DNA from: Streptomyces griseoviridis
Lineage (GTDB): Bacteria; Actinomycetota; Actinomycetes; Streptomycetales; Streptomycetaceae
Assembly: GCF_005222485.1 (NCBI RefSeq)
Contig: NZ_CP029078.1
Location: forward strand, 6,387,501-6,451,500
Direction of reading: 5' to 3'
Length of the DNA: 64,000 bases
In this document: piece after piece, positions 1 to 15,786 of the stretch
Position numbering within the stretch: the stretch's first letter is position 1
How the letters are laid out: the number at the start of each line of letters is the position of its first letter
Notes under the pieces: model-generated
What the model was told of the DNA's origin: nothing
The model's input: the letters and a program-made list of their open reading frames with translations, nothing else
Database searches by the model: none
Made by a program: the position numbers and the translations under genes

Positions 1-1095
<1,095 letters not shown>

Positions 1096-1192
1096 CAGTT
1101 GCTCGCGTCCACTGTGTTGGTTCTGAAACCACGAACAGCCCCACACCTGAACCCGCTGGGTTGGTTGTGGTGTGGCTGGATAGTTTCATAGT

Positions 1193-1311
1193 GTTTCGGT
1201 GGTTATAGCGTGAGGGAAACGCCCGGTTACATTCCGAACCCGGAAGCTAAGCCTTTCAGCGCCGATGGTACTGCAGGGGGGACCCTGTGGGAGAGTAGGA
1301 CGCCGCCGAAC
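1193..1311 (+). rRNA. 5S ribosomal RNA
   Basis: A 119-nt 5S rRNA lies about 100 nt after the 23S gene, in the usual rrn order. It has the typical actinobacterial start GTTTCGGTGGTTATAGCG. The 5' end (GTTTCGGTGG) pairs with the 3' end (CGCCGCCGAAC), and the central CCGAACCCGGAAGCTAAG block is present. The ends are accurate to about 2 nt. Confidence 0.97.
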
Positions 1312-1318
1312 AATCTTT

Positions 1319-1367
1319 CAAAAGGGCCGGTCCCGGGATTTCGATCCCAGGACCGGCCCTTTTCTGT
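1319..1367 (+). terminator. rrn operon terminator
   Basis: A long perfect stem, AAAGGGCCGGTCC pairing with GGACCGGCCCTTT, lies directly after 5S rRNA and is followed by TTCTG. This is the expected intrinsic terminator of the rRNA operon. Confidence 0.9.
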
Positions 1368-1411
1368 TGTGCGTCACCTGGTGTTCACATTGCGCAACAA
1401 CCATCGACGGC

Positions 1412-2089
1412 ATGGGTACCGCTGCAATGCTCAGGGCCGCCGGCGTCGGACTCGGTGACGAGGTCATCGTGCCGGCCTTCGGGAACGTCGAACTCGCCGA
1501 GGCTGTCGCCCTGGTCGGGGCCATGCCGGTGTTCGCCGACATAGATCCGACGACCTACTGCCTCGACCCGGACGCCGTCGAAGCCGCAGTCACCCCGCGG
1601 ACCGCCGCCGTCACCGTCGTCCACCGGTTCGGGCGGCCCGCCGACCTGGCCGCGCTGCACGGCGTCGGACAGCGGCACGGGCTGCTCGTCCTCGAAGAAG
1701 GCGAATCCGAGGCGCCCTACGACGAGATCGCGCAGCGCCGCGAACGGGCCTCCTACCTCGACGCCAAACTGCGCGGCGTCCGCACACCCGACCACGGCGA
1801 CGGACACACCTACCAGCAGTACGTCGTGCGGGTGCTCGGCAACGGGCGACCCGACCGGGACGCGTTCGCACGGGCCCTGCGGGTCAAGGGAGTCGACTGC
1901 CGGGTCCCCGTGAAGACCCCCGTCCACCGGCTGCCCGACTTCCGGCGCTGCGTCGCGCTCCCCGAGACCGAACGGGCCGCCGACGAGACCCTCGCGCTGC
2001 CCGTGGACGCAGCACTCACCAAGCGGGACATGCAGCGGATCGTCTCCGCGTGCAACGCCCTCGGCGGACTGCTCCAGCCCGCCTTCTGA
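1412..2089 (+). CDS. DegT/DnrJ/EryC1/StrS aminotransferase-like protein, shortened and without the PLP lysine
   Basis: About 225 residues that resemble the DegT/StrS sugar aminotransferase family, whose members are usually about 370 residues. The block GDEVIVPAFGNVE...FADIDP is the family's cofactor-domain entry, and the C-terminal part (HTYQQYVVRV, RVPVKTPVHRLPDFR) resembles the small domain. The segment that normally follows (ED.AQ.HGA and the FSF...K lysine that binds PLP) is missing: the chain jumps from VLEEGESEAPYDEI to a late helix. Recognisable family sequence extends upstream of the ATG at 1412 nearly to the rrn terminator, so the 5' end also looks cut. The ATG was chosen as the first one inside the homology; no strong ribosome site is seen. 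It is probably not a working aminotransferase. It may be a relic or a repurposed fold. Confidence 0.6.
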   Translation: MGTAAMLRAAGVGLGDEVIVPAFGNVELAEAVALVGAMPVFADIDPTTYCLDPDAVEAAVTPRTAAVTVVHRFGRPADLAALHGVGQRHGLLVLEEGESEAPYDEIAQRRERASYLDAKLRGVRTPDHGDGHTYQQYVVRVLGNGRPDRDAFARALRVKGVDCRVPVKTPVHRLPDFRRCVALPETERAADETLALPVDAALTKRDMQRIVSACNALGGLLQPAF

Positions 2090-2173
2090 TCCCGGGAACG
2101 TGGTTGGGAGCTGGGTGCTGTTCGGGGTATGATCTATTCCGTTGCCACGGGGGAAACCCCGAACAGGCAACTG

Positions 2174-2246
2174 GCCCCCATAGCTCAGTCGGTAGAGCGT
2201 CTCCATGGTAAGGAGAAGGTCAACGGTTCGATTCCGTTTGGGGGCT
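2174..2246 (+). tRNA. tRNA-Thr (GGT anticodon)
   Basis: A full 73-nt cloverleaf. The acceptor arm GCCCCCA pairs with TGGGGGC and the discriminator base is T. The D arm is GCTC/GAGC, the anticodon arm TCTCC/GGAGA with loop ATGGTAA (anticodon GGT), and the T arm AACGG/CCGTT with loop TTCGATT. The terminal CCA is not encoded. No integrase or duplicated 3' end was seen beside it, so there is no sign of use as an attachment site here. Confidence 0.97.
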
Positions 2247-2257
2247 CAACCCTGAAG

Positions 2258-2285
2258 GCCCCGCCCACTTGGGCGGGGTCTTTCT
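2258..2285. terminator. Terminator shared by tRNA-Thr and the convergent phosphatase gene
   Basis: CCCCGCCC (2259-2266) pairs with GGGCGGGG (2271-2278) around a 4-nt loop, followed by TCTTTCT. It lies between the tRNA and the converging 3' end at 2315. Confidence 0.75.
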
Positions 2286-2314
2286 CGTATCCGCGGCTCC
2301 CCGCGCGGGCCCGG

Positions 2315-5077
2315 TCAGTCCTTCTGGAGACCGGGCACGCGCATCGCGAGGATCGCCATGTCGTCCGACGGAGCGTCCGACGCGAAGCGCTCCACCGCCC
2401 GCATCACACGCGCCGCGACCGCGCCCGCCGTGAGACCCGTGCACGTCGTGAGGACATCGGTCAGACCGTCGTCGCCCAACATGCGGGTTCCCTCGCGGCG
2501 TTCGGTGACGCCGTCGGTGACACAGAGCAGGACATCGCCCGGATCGAGGGTCACCCGCTGCTCGTACAGCTCCAGATCCTCCATCACCCCGAGCAGCGGC
2601 TGCGGTTCGGCGGCCGGTTCGACCGTGCCGTCCTGCCGCAGGCGCAGCGGCAGCGGATGGCCGGCGCAGACCACCTTCAGCTCCGCGCTGCCGTCCTCCT
2701 GCGGCCTCAACTCGCCGTACAGCAGCGTCAGGAAGCGGCTGCGGGCGCCCTCGTCCAGGATCGCCGAGTTGAGCCGCTCCAGGACCGCGGGGCCGGTGAG
2801 GCCCTCCCTTGCGAGCAGCCGCAGGGCGTGCCTGGCCAGGCCGGTCACCGCGGCCGCGTTGGGTCCTGTGCCGCAGACGTCGCCGATCGCGAAGCCGTAG
2901 GTGCCGTCGCTGATCGGGAAGAGGTCGTAGAAGTCGCCGCCGACCTCGTTGCCCTCGCCGGCCGCGCGGTAGATGACCTCCACCTCGACGCCGTCGATCA
3001 CCGGCAGTTCGGGCGGCAGCAGGCTGCGCTGGAGGGACTGGCTGATCGCCGTGCGCTCCGAGTAGAGGCGCGCGTTGTCCAGGGCGAGGGCGGCCCGGCG
3101 GCTCAAGTCCTCGGCCAGCTCCAGGATTTCCTGCCGGAAGTGCTCGTCGGTCGGCTTGCCGAGCGTCAGCATGCCGATCACCCGGTTGCGGGCCACCAGC
3201 GGCAGCACGACCGTTTCGCCGCCCACCGCGGACGCCGTCGCCAGCGTCGGGCCGATGCTGGAGGCGACCTGGTGGGTGGGGCCGCCGGACAGGCCGAGGC
3301 TGCGCATCGAACTGCGCAGGGCGGCCTGGTGGGCGACCTCGCCCGGGGCGGCCCAGACCCGGGCGCCCGGGGTCGGTACCGGGTCGGGCGGGGCGATCTT
3401 CGACAGCAACGACTTGATGCCGTCGATGAGTTCCTCGTCCTCGTGCAGGACGTACGAGAGATATGGCTCGGACGCCTGGTCGGCGATGGTGTAGACGGCG
3501 CACCAGGTGGCGAGGGTGGGGACCGTCATCTGGGCCATCTGGGCCATCAGGGCGAGGGTCTGGTCCCGGTCCAGGGTGCCGGCCAGCAGGTCGGACGCCT
3601 CGACGAGGAAGCTGAGCGATCCCCGGCGCAGCCGCTCCAGCTCGCCGAGGCGGGCCGACTCGACGGCCAGCGCGATGCGGTCGGCGGCGAACTGGAGGCG
3701 CAGCGCCTCCTCGTTGGAGTACCTTCCCGGGCCCTCGGCCGCGACACCGAGGGAGCCGGTGAGGCGGCCCTCGACCTTCAGCGGCACGGTGACGACCGAG
3801 CGCATGCCGGTGCCGTTGAGCAGCGGGACGGCGCCGGGGACGGCCGTCAGATCGTCGTGGACGGCCGGCATGCGGGCCGAGCCGTAGCGGCCGGGGCCCG
3901 CCTCGACGGGGACCCGTGCGAAGCGCTGGCGGGCCGAGGGCAGGCCGGTGGAGGCGCGGACCTCCAGCTCCGTCTCGTCGTCGGTCGCGAGGAGCAGGAA
4001 CGCGGAGTCGCCGTCGAGCATGTCGCGGGCGCGTTCCACCGTGCGCTGGAGGAGGCCGTCGAGGTCGTCGGGTGCCGGGGAGCCGATGAAGACCTCGAAC
4101 GGGTCGGTGCTCTGGCTCTCGGAGCCGCCCGAACCGTCGGAGGACGAGATCCGGGTCGGCGTCTGGAGGACGGCCCGTTCGTGGTTGCGGACCAGCAGGC
4201 AGACCGTGGAGGGCTCGCCCCCGGTGTCACGGACGCGCAGATGGGAGGCGTAGACGGGGGTGACGCGGCCGTCGGCGCCCCTTATGCCGTAACTGCCCTC
4301 CCAGCGGGAGAGCTGGAGGGCCTCCACGATGCCGGTGCTGGTGCCCGGGGTGTGCGGCCAGGCGGCGAGGTCGGTGAGGGGCTTGCCGATGACCTGCTCG
4401 GCGGGGTAGCCGAACAGCTCCTCCGCGTCCTCGTTCCACGCGGTGAGGGCGCCCGTGCGGTCGATCTGGACGACCGCGACCCTGACCCGGCCGTCGGCGA
4501 GCGGCAGCAGGTCGGCGGGGAGGGACGGGCCCGCCGCGCGGGTGCCGACGGCGCGCTCGGGCAGGTGGAGCTGGAACCAGACCTGCTTGTGGGTGGGGGT
4601 GTAGTCGACGCCCCAGCGGCCGGCCAGCGCCGCGCAGAGCTGCAGGCCCCTGCCGCCCTCGCGGTCCGGGCTGCCCATGGTGGCGGGGGAGCCCTGGAGC
4701 GGGATCTCACGCTCCGGGTAGTGGTCGGAGACCTCGATGCGGACCCCGTCGTCGCTGCGCAGGCAGAGGACGTCGGCTGCGGTGCCCGCGTGCACCACGG
4801 CGTTGGTGACCAGCTCGCTGGTGAGGACGACGGCGTCGTCGACGATGTCGGAGAAGCCCCAGCCCTGGAGGGTGTCGCGGACGAAGGAGCGGGCTGTCGC
4901 GACGGAACGCCCGACGGGCTCGAAGCTGGCTGCCGCACGCGCGGTGATCACGGAACTCCTCGACCGGTTGTCGACGTGCTGGGCTGCTGGGCCGGACGGT
5001 TCCCGCCGCTGGTGCGGCAGTCCGTCCCTCGGCCCGTGGTCCGGGGGTTGCGCCCCCGGGATCAGTCCGGTGGTCAT
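2315..5077 (-). CDS. Multidomain PP2C (SpoIIE/RsbU-type) serine phosphatase with anti-sigma kinase, PAS and GAF domains
   Basis: About 920 residues. In order: an RsbW-like GHKL ATPase at about 45-165 (SELVTNAVVHAG, later GGRGLQL), a PAS domain at about 190-290 (TGALTAWNEDAEELFGYPAEQVIGKPL), two GAF domains at about 345-480 and 510-680, and a C-terminal SpoIIE phosphatase at about 700-918 (GGDFYDLF, GDVCGTGPNAA, CVTDGVTE). The family controls anti-sigma antagonists through partner switching. Having both kinase-like and phosphatase domains suggests one protein that can act both ways. No membrane segment is seen. The ATG at 5077 was chosen over one 27 codons upstream because it follows GGAGGGG; the upstream ATG has no ribosome site. 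The divergent neighbour is the osmotic-stress kinase osaA, which suggests a stress role (inference). Confidence 0.92.
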   Translation of the reverse strand: MTTGLIPGAQPPDHGPRDGLPHQRREPSGPAAQHVDNRSRSSVITARAAASFEPVGRSVATARSFVRDTLQGWGFSDIVDDAVVLTSELVTNAVVHAGTAADVLCLRSDDGVRIEVSDHYPEREIPLQGSPATMGSPDREGGRGLQLCAALAGRWGVDYTPTHKQVWFQLHLPERAVGTRAAGPSLPADLLPLADGRVRVAVVQIDRTGALTAWNEDAEELFGYPAEQVIGKPLTDLAAWPHTPGTSTGIVEALQLSRWEGSYGIRGADGRVTPVYASHLRVRDTGGEPSTVCLLVRNHERAVLQTPTRISSSDGSGGSESQSTDPFEVFIGSPAPDDLDGLLQRTVERARDMLDGDSAFLLLATDDETELEVRASTGLPSARQRFARVPVEAGPGRYGSARMPAVHDDLTAVPGAVPLLNGTGMRSVVTVPLKVEGRLTGSLGVAAEGPGRYSNEEALRLQFAADRIALAVESARLGELERLRRGSLSFLVEASDLLAGTLDRDQTLALMAQMAQMTVPTLATWCAVYTIADQASEPYLSYVLHEDEELIDGIKSLLSKIAPPDPVPTPGARVWAAPGEVAHQAALRSSMRSLGLSGGPTHQVASSIGPTLATASAVGGETVVLPLVARNRVIGMLTLGKPTDEHFRQEILELAEDLSRRAALALDNARLYSERTAISQSLQRSLLPPELPVIDGVEVEVIYRAAGEGNEVGGDFYDLFPISDGTYGFAIGDVCGTGPNAAAVTGLARHALRLLAREGLTGPAVLERLNSAILDEGARSRFLTLLYGELRPQEDGSAELKVVCAGHPLPLRLRQDGTVEPAAEPQPLLGVMEDLELYEQRVTLDPGDVLLCVTDGVTERREGTRMLGDDGLTDVLTTCTGLTAGAVAARVMRAVERFASDAPSDDMAILAMRVPGLQKD

Positions 5078-5386
5078 GGTTCCGGCCGCCCCTCCGATGC
5101 CCGCTCGTCTCGTGCCACCGCCCAGGCCGGACGGACCGGTGCGGCTGGACAGCCGCATGCAAGGTTACTTACCTTCACCGTCCACGCGGATGCCGGATCG
5201 GCAGTGATTCCGCCCAGAGGGTGTGCGGACGATGTGCGAAGCTGCCGAACTGTTATGGCCTGGTTCGGACAGGGTGAAACACTGGGCACGATTCACGATG
5301 ACACAGCACCTGCCGCGACGACGAACAGGTCACGCGCTGGTGGGCGAGCACAGCGGTAACGGTCGAACCCCTTCGGGAGGGACACA
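5078..5386. other. Divergent intergenic region (309 bp) upstream of osaA
   Basis: This must hold the promoters of the phosphatase gene and of osaA. An imperfect dyad, CCGAAC (5245-5250) and GTTCGG (5263-5268) separated by 12 bp, is the only symmetrical element noticed and could be an operator. The ribosome site GGGAGG (5375-5380) of osaA sits 6 nt before its GTG. No convincing -10/-35 pair could be fixed by eye. Confidence 0.4.
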
Positions 5387-10858
<5,472 letters not shown>

Positions 10859-11136
10859 CAGGATTCGTCGCCGGGCGCCCCACGTTGCTGACACAGTGGG
10901 GCGCGGAGCCGTGTAGAGGCGGGGCATCCGGGGAACCTTCTGGTCTCCTGCCCCGTTCCCGCTGTGTGCCCAGTGACATCACGGTGACAGGGTGTGGCGA
11001 CAGGCGGGGTGCGGCTACGATGACCGGCACAAGGACGGACGACGCAAGGGAGTCGTCCCCTGGGGCGGCACCCGCGGGTGCCACCGCAAGTCCTGAGTAC
11101 AGGGGAGGCCCCAAGCCGGGGCGAGGAGGGCGGGCC

Positions 11137-11817
11137 ATGGTGCAGAAGGCCAAGATCCTCCTGGTCGATGACCGGCCGGAGAATCTGCTGGCGCTGGAGG
11201 CCATTCTCTCGGCGCTCGATCAGACGCTGGTGCGGGCATCGTCCGGGGAGGAAGCGCTCAAGGCGCTGCTGACGGACGACTTCGCGGTCATTTTGCTGGA
11301 CGTCCAGATGCCGGGCATGGACGGATTCGAGACGGCCGCGCACATCAAACGGCGGGAGCGGACCCGGGACATCCCGATCATCTTCCTCACCGCGATCAAC
11401 CACGGTCCTCACCACACCTTCCGCGGGTACGCGGCGGGCGCGGTGGACTACATCTCGAAGCCGTTCGACCCGTGGGTGCTGCGGGCGAAGGTCTCGGTCT
11501 TCGTCGAGCTGTACATGAAGAACTGCCAGCTGCGGGAGCAGGCCGCGCTGCTGCGCCTCCAGTTGGAGGGCGGCGCAGGGAGCGCGGCGGGCGACTCGAA
11601 GGAGCCGGCCAGTCTGCTGGCCGAGTTGTCGGCGCGGCTCGCGGCGGTCGAGGAGCAGGCCGAGGCGCTGTCCAAGCAGCTCGACGACGAGTCGGCGGAC
11701 GCGGCGGCGGTCGCCACGGCGGCCCATCTCGAACGCAAACTGACCGGTCTGCGGCGGGCTCTGGACGCGCTGGAGCCGGGCGCCGGGAACACCACGTCGG
11801 TCTCCTCGCCGAACTGA
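11137..11817 (+). CDS. osaB: Response regulator OsaB
   Basis: A 226-residue protein with an N-terminal receiver (about 5-125; ILLVDD, phospho-acceptor Asp55 in LLDVQMPGMDG, Lys in ISKPFDP). The C-terminal part has no DNA-binding fold. It is a charged, Ala/Leu-rich coiled coil (about 130-210) that probably mediates protein contacts. It lies 278 bp downstream of osaA on the same strand and is its expected partner. In S. coelicolor osaB is needed for growth under osmotic stress. The ATG at 11137 was chosen because it follows GGAGGG; the longer in-frame opening upstream lacks a ribosome site and homology. The gap suggests that osaB also has its own promoter. Confidence 0.93.
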   Translation: MVQKAKILLVDDRPENLLALEAILSALDQTLVRASSGEEALKALLTDDFAVILLDVQMPGMDGFETAAHIKRRERTRDIPIIFLTAINHGPHHTFRGYAAGAVDYISKPFDPWVLRAKVSVFVELYMKNCQLREQAALLRLQLEGGAGSAAGDSKEPASLLAELSARLAAVEEQAEALSKQLDDESADAAAVATAAHLERKLTGLRRALDALEPGAGNTTSVSSPN

Positions 11818-11940
11818 CGCCGGGCGGGGCCCGGTTGACGATGAGGACGCGTCAGTTCCGTGGCCCGGCAAGGGCGACACGAACGGGTGAAGCCTGGGGC
11901 ACACGTGTCCCACGGCGTCTCCCCCGGTAACCTCGCACCT

Positions 11941-14655
11941 ATGGCCTCACGTCCCTCCGCCGCCAAGAAGCAGCCCCCGAAGAAGGTGGCGGCTCCGGCG
12001 AAGAAGGCCGCTGCGAGGAAGCCGCCGCCGAAGAGGGCGCCCGCCAAGAAGGCCGCCGTGCGGAGGACCGCGCCGCCCCCGAGGCCGGCGCCGAGCCCGA
12101 CCGGCGGCCTCTACCGGCTCGTCCGCGCCTTCTGGCTGGGGCTCGCGCACGCCGTGGGCGCCGTGTTCCGCGGGATAGGGACCGGCGCAAGGAACCTCGA
12201 CCCGGCGCACCGCAAGGACGGCGTCGCGCTGCTGCTGTTCGCCATCGCGCTGATCGTCGCGGCCGGCACCTGGGCCGATCTGAAGGGCCCGGTCGGCGAC
12301 CTCATCGAGATCCTGGTGACCGGTGCCTTCGGGCGGCTCGACCTGCTCGTGCCGATACTGATCGCCGTCATCGCGGTGCGCTTCGTCCGCCACCCCGAGA
12401 AGCCCGAGGCCAACGGGCGCATCGTGATCGGTCTCTCGGCGCTGGTGATCGGGGTGCTCGGGCAGGTCCACATCGCCTGCGGGTCGCCCGCCCGCAGCGA
12501 CGGCATGCAGGCCATAAGGGACGCCGGGGGGCTCATCGGCTGGGCGGCGGCCACCCCGCTGACGTACACCATGAGCGAGGTGCTCGCGGTGCCGCTGCTG
12601 GTGCTGCTCACGGTGTTCGGGCTGCTGGTGGTGACGGCGACACCGGTCAACGCCATCCCGCAGCGGCTGCGGCTGCTGGGCGTGCGGCTCGGCATCGTCC
12701 ATGAACCCGCCGACTCCGACCTCGACGCGTACGGGCCCGACGACCGGCGCTACGACGAGCAGTGGCGCGAGGCGCTGCCGCCCGGCGCACGCCGGCGCGG
12801 CCCAGGACCCGAGGGGTACGCCCCCGAGGACGCCGAGCAGGAGGCGCTCACCCGGCGCCGCCGTCCCCGGCGCTCCGCGGGGTCGCCGTCCGACCCCGAC
12901 CGGCCGATGGACGCCGTGGACGTCGCCGCGGCCGCTGCCGCCGCGCTCGACGGTGCCGTGATGCACGGCATGCCGCCCTCGCCGCTCGTCGCCGACCTCA
13001 CCCAGGGCGTCAGCGCCGGGGACCGCGAGGAGACCACACCGACGCCGGTACCCGCCGCCCGGCCCCGCCAGGACAAGGGCAGGCAGCAGAAACTCTCCTC
13101 CGGGCCGGTGCCCGACCTCACCAAGGCGTCGCCCGAGGCGCCGCGCGACCTGCCCGCCCGCGCCGAGCAGCTCCAGCTCTCCGGCGACATCACCTACGCG
13201 CTGCCCTCCCTCGACCTCCTCACCCGCGGCGGTCCCGGCAAGTCGCGCAGCGCCGCGAACGACGCCGTCGTCGCCTCGCTGACCACCGTCTTCACCGAGT
13301 TCAAGGTCGACGCGGCCGTCACCGGGTTCACCCGCGGCCCGACGGTCACCCGGTACGAGGTCGAGCTGGGCCCGGCCGTGAAGGTCGAGCGGATCACCGC
13401 GCTCACCAAGAACATCGCCTACGCCGTCGCCAGCCCCGACGTGCGGATCATCTCGCCGATCCCCGGCAAGTCCGCCGTCGGCATCGAGATCCCCAACACC
13501 GACCGCGAGATGGTCAACCTCGGTGACGTGCTGCGGCTCGCGGCGGCCGCGGAGGACGACCATCCGATGCTGGTCGCGCTCGGCAAGGACGTCGAGGGCG
13601 GCTACGTGATGGCCAACATGGCGAAGATGCCGCACGTCCTGGTCGCCGGAGCCACCGGTTCCGGAAAGTCGTCCTGCATCAACTGCCTGATCACCTCGGT
13701 CATGGTGCGCGCCACCCCCGAGGACGTCCGGATGGTCCTCGTCGACCCCAAGCGCGTCGAGCTGACCGCCTACGAGGGCATCCCGCACCTGATCACGCCG
13801 ATCATCACCAACCCCAAGCGGGCCGCCGAGGCGCTCCAGTGGGTGGTCCGCGAGATGGACCTGCGCTACGACGACCTCGCCGCCTTCGGCTACCGGCACA
13901 TCGACGACTTCAACCAGGCCATCCGCGACGGCAAGCTGAAGACGCCCGAGGGCAGCGAACGCGAGCTGAAGACCTACCCGTACCTGCTGGTCATCGTCGA
14001 CGAGCTGGCCGACCTGATGATGGTCGCGCCCCGGGACGTCGAGGACTCCATCGTGCGCATCACCCAGCTCGCCCGCGCCGCCGGCATCCACCTGGTGCTC
14101 GCCACCCAGCGGCCGTCCGTGGACGTCGTCACCGGCCTGATCAAGGCGAACGTGCCCTCCCGGCTCGCCTTCGCCACCTCCTCGCTCGCCGACAGCCGGG
14201 TCATCCTCGACCAGCCGGGCGCCGAGAAACTCATCGGCAAGGGCGACGGCCTCTTCCTGCCGATGGGCGCCAACAAGCCCACCCGCATGCAGGGCGCCTT
14301 CGTGACCGAGGAGGAGGTCGCGGCCGTCGTCCAGCACTGCAAGGACCAGATGGCCCCCGTCTTCCGGGACGACGTCACCGTCGGCACCAAGCAGAAGAAG
14401 GAGATCGACGAGGAGATCGGCGACGACCTCGACCTGCTCTGCCAGGCGGCCGAACTGGTCGTCTCCACCCAGTTCGGATCGACGTCCATGCTCCAGCGCA
14501 AACTGCGGGTCGGCTTCGCCAAGGCCGGACGGCTCATGGACCTGATGGAGTCGCGCGGGATCGTCGGACCGAGCGAGGGCTCCAAGGCCCGCGACGTGCT
14601 CATCAAACCCGACGAACTCGACGGAGTGCTCGCGGTCATCCGCGGCGAGGCGTGA
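11941..14655 (+). CDS. ftsK: DNA translocase FtsK
   Basis: A 904-residue FtsK/SpoIIIE family protein. A Lys/Ala/Pro-rich start is followed by several membrane segments (about 85-250), a Pro/Arg-rich linker, the alpha/beta motor with Walker A GATGSGKSS (Lys576) and Walker B-type LVIVDELADLMM, and the C-terminal winged-helix gamma domain (from about 820) that reads KOPS-type sequences. It pumps chromosomal DNA at sporulation septa. A -10-like TAACCT (11928-11933) lies 7 nt before the ATG and no ribosome site is present, so the transcript is probably leaderless. An in-frame codon upstream gives 26 more residues but has no supporting signal. Confidence 0.96.
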   Translation: MASRPSAAKKQPPKKVAAPAKKAAARKPPPKRAPAKKAAVRRTAPPPRPAPSPTGGLYRLVRAFWLGLAHAVGAVFRGIGTGARNLDPAHRKDGVALLLFAIALIVAAGTWADLKGPVGDLIEILVTGAFGRLDLLVPILIAVIAVRFVRHPEKPEANGRIVIGLSALVIGVLGQVHIACGSPARSDGMQAIRDAGGLIGWAAATPLTYTMSEVLAVPLLVLLTVFGLLVVTATPVNAIPQRLRLLGVRLGIVHEPADSDLDAYGPDDRRYDEQWREALPPGARRRGPGPEGYAPEDAEQEALTRRRRPRRSAGSPSDPDRPMDAVDVAAAAAAALDGAVMHGMPPSPLVADLTQGVSAGDREETTPTPVPAARPRQDKGRQQKLSSGPVPDLTKASPEAPRDLPARAEQLQLSGDITYALPSLDLLTRGGPGKSRSAANDAVVASLTTVFTEFKVDAAVTGFTRGPTVTRYEVELGPAVKVERITALTKNIAYAVASPDVRIISPIPGKSAVGIEIPNTDREMVNLGDVLRLAAAAEDDHPMLVALGKDVEGGYVMANMAKMPHVLVAGATGSGKSSCINCLITSVMVRATPEDVRMVLVDPKRVELTAYEGIPHLITPIITNPKRAAEALQWVVREMDLRYDDLAAFGYRHIDDFNQAIRDGKLKTPEGSERELKTYPYLLVIVDELADLMMVAPRDVEDSIVRITQLARAAGIHLVLATQRPSVDVVTGLIKANVPSRLAFATSSLADSRVILDQPGAEKLIGKGDGLFLPMGANKPTRMQGAFVTEEEVAAVVQHCKDQMAPVFRDDVTVGTKQKKEIDEEIGDDLDLLCQAAELVVSTQFGSTSMLQRKLRVGFAKAGRLMDLMESRGIVGPSEGSKARDVLIKPDELDGVLAVIRGEA

Positions 14656-14682
14656 GGACGCGCCCGCCGGGCAGCCGATGAG

Positions 14683-14730
14683 GGATCGTGACCCGCTCGT
14701 AGTGGATCGTGACTCACCCGTAAGGGATCT
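14683..14730. promoter_or_regulatory. Three direct repeats at 21-bp spacing upstream of the RodZ-like gene
   Basis: GGATCGTGAC at 14683 and again at 14704, with the partial copy GGATCTTTGA at 14725. The starts are exactly 21 bp apart, about two helical turns, so the copies lie on the same face of the DNA. A perfect 10-bp palindrome GACGTACGTC follows at 14751-14760. These look like binding sites for an unidentified regulator of the gene at 14915, or of the 3' region of ftsK. Confidence 0.5.
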
Positions 14731-14840
14731 TTGAGCAACCGTTTCCCTTCGACGTACGTCAAGTTGAGGTAAGCGACAACAGCTGACCCGCCATCGGTGT
14801 GTCCGGCCATACCGATGGGCTACAAAGTCCCACCGCCCGG

Positions 14841-14871
14841 TTGCCCCACCCTTTGGCACCCCCCCTAGACT
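14841..14871 (+). promoter_or_regulatory. Candidate promoter of the RodZ-like gene
   Basis: TTGCCC (14841-14846) and TAGACT (14866-14871) with a 19-bp spacer. The -10 is good; the spacer is slightly long. The predicted start of transcription is near 14878, leaving a leader of about 37 nt with an AAGG ribosome site before the GTG at 14915. Confidence 0.45.
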
Positions 14872-14914
14872 GAATCCCCAGCACAGGTGGCTCAAACGCT
14901 CGAAAGGCGCCCCC

Positions 14915-15754
14915 GTGTCCATCGGCAACTCCCCTGAAGACGAGCGTCCGTTCGAAGACGACCACGAGGAAACCCGCCCCTCGATCGGCCACGCCCTGCG
15001 CCAGGCGCGTATCACGGCCGGGCTGACCGTCGACGACGTCAGTAATGCCACCAGGGTCCGGATCGCGATCGTGCACGCCATCGAGGCGGACGACTACACC
15101 GCGTGCGGTGGTGACGTCTACGCCCGGGGCCACATCAGGACCCTGGCCAAGGCCGTCCACCTCGATCCGGAACCACTGCTCGAACAGTTCAGCGCGGCCC
15201 GCGGCGGCCGTCCCGCACCCACCCCCGCGGCCCCCCTCTTCGAAGCGGAACGCATCCGCCCCGAACGGCGCGGACCGAACTGGACCGCCGCCATGGTCGC
15301 CGCGATCGTCGCCGTGGTCGGCTTCGTCGGCTTCACCGCGTTCAAGAGCGGCGACGACGGCCACTCCAGCACCCAGGTGGCCGACACCCCCTCCCCGAAG
15401 CCGAGCAGGTCCGCCTCGCCGACCCCCGGCAGCGGCAAGTCGGGCACCCCCAAGAGCGACCCCTCCGACAGCGCGATCGCCGCCGCGCCCCAGGACAAGG
15501 TGACCGTCCAGGTCAGCGCCCCCGACGGACGCAGCTGGATCTCGGCCAAGGACCACAACGGCCGGCTGCTGTTCGACGGGCTCCTCAAGCAGGGCGAGTC
15601 CAAGACCTTCCAGGACAGCGACAAGATCAACCTCGTCCTCGGCGACGCGGGCGTGATCCAGCTCTACGTCAACGGCAAGAAGATCGACGACGACTTCCGG
15701 CCGGGCGCCGTCGAGCGCCTCACCTACACCAAGGGCGACCCCCAGGTCGGCTGA
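14915..15754 (+). CDS. RodZ-like helix-turn-helix membrane protein
   Basis: 279 residues. An acidic start is followed by a Cro/RodZ-type helix-turn-helix (about 27-95: [21 protein letters not shown], then [12 protein letters not shown]), a linker, one membrane segment (about 125-147, [21 protein letters not shown]), a Ser/Pro-rich stretch and a C-terminal DUF4115/RodZ-type extracellular domain (about 190-279). RodZ proteins link the MreB-type cytoskeleton to the wall machinery. The GTG start follows AAGG. The gene lies between ftsK and rimO, its usual place in Streptomyces, and ends in a strong terminator. Confidence 0.85.
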   Translation: MSIGNSPEDERPFEDDHEETRPSIGHALRQARITAGLTVDDVSNATRVRIAIVHAIEADDYTACGGDVYARGHIRTLAKAVHLDPEPLLEQFSAARGGRPAPTPAAPLFEAERIRPERRGPNWTAAMVAAIVAVVGFVGFTAFKSGDDGHSSTQVADTPSPKPSRSASPTPGSGKSGTPKSDPSDSAIAAAPQDKVTVQVSAPDGRSWISAKDHNGRLLFDGLLKQGESKTFQDSDKINLVLGDAGVIQLYVNGKKIDDDFRPGAVERLTYTKGDPQVG

Positions 15755-15786
15755 GGGTCCGGGCCGCGCGCCCGAGCGGGACGAGC

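Noticed and set aside
2174..2246. tRNA-Thr as an integration site
   Set aside because: No integrase, no repeated tRNA 3' end and no island-like sequence follow; the neighbours are core genes.
2129..5359. A 1076-codon plus-strand frame through tRNA-Thr and antisense to the PP2C phosphatase
   Set aside because: It contains a tRNA gene and reads against a gene with clear domains; the product is low-complexity.
10984..11021. Promoter of osaB (GTGACA and TACGAT)
   Set aside because: The spacing of 26 bp is too long and no sigma-B type GGGTAY box was found, so it is not listed as a feature.
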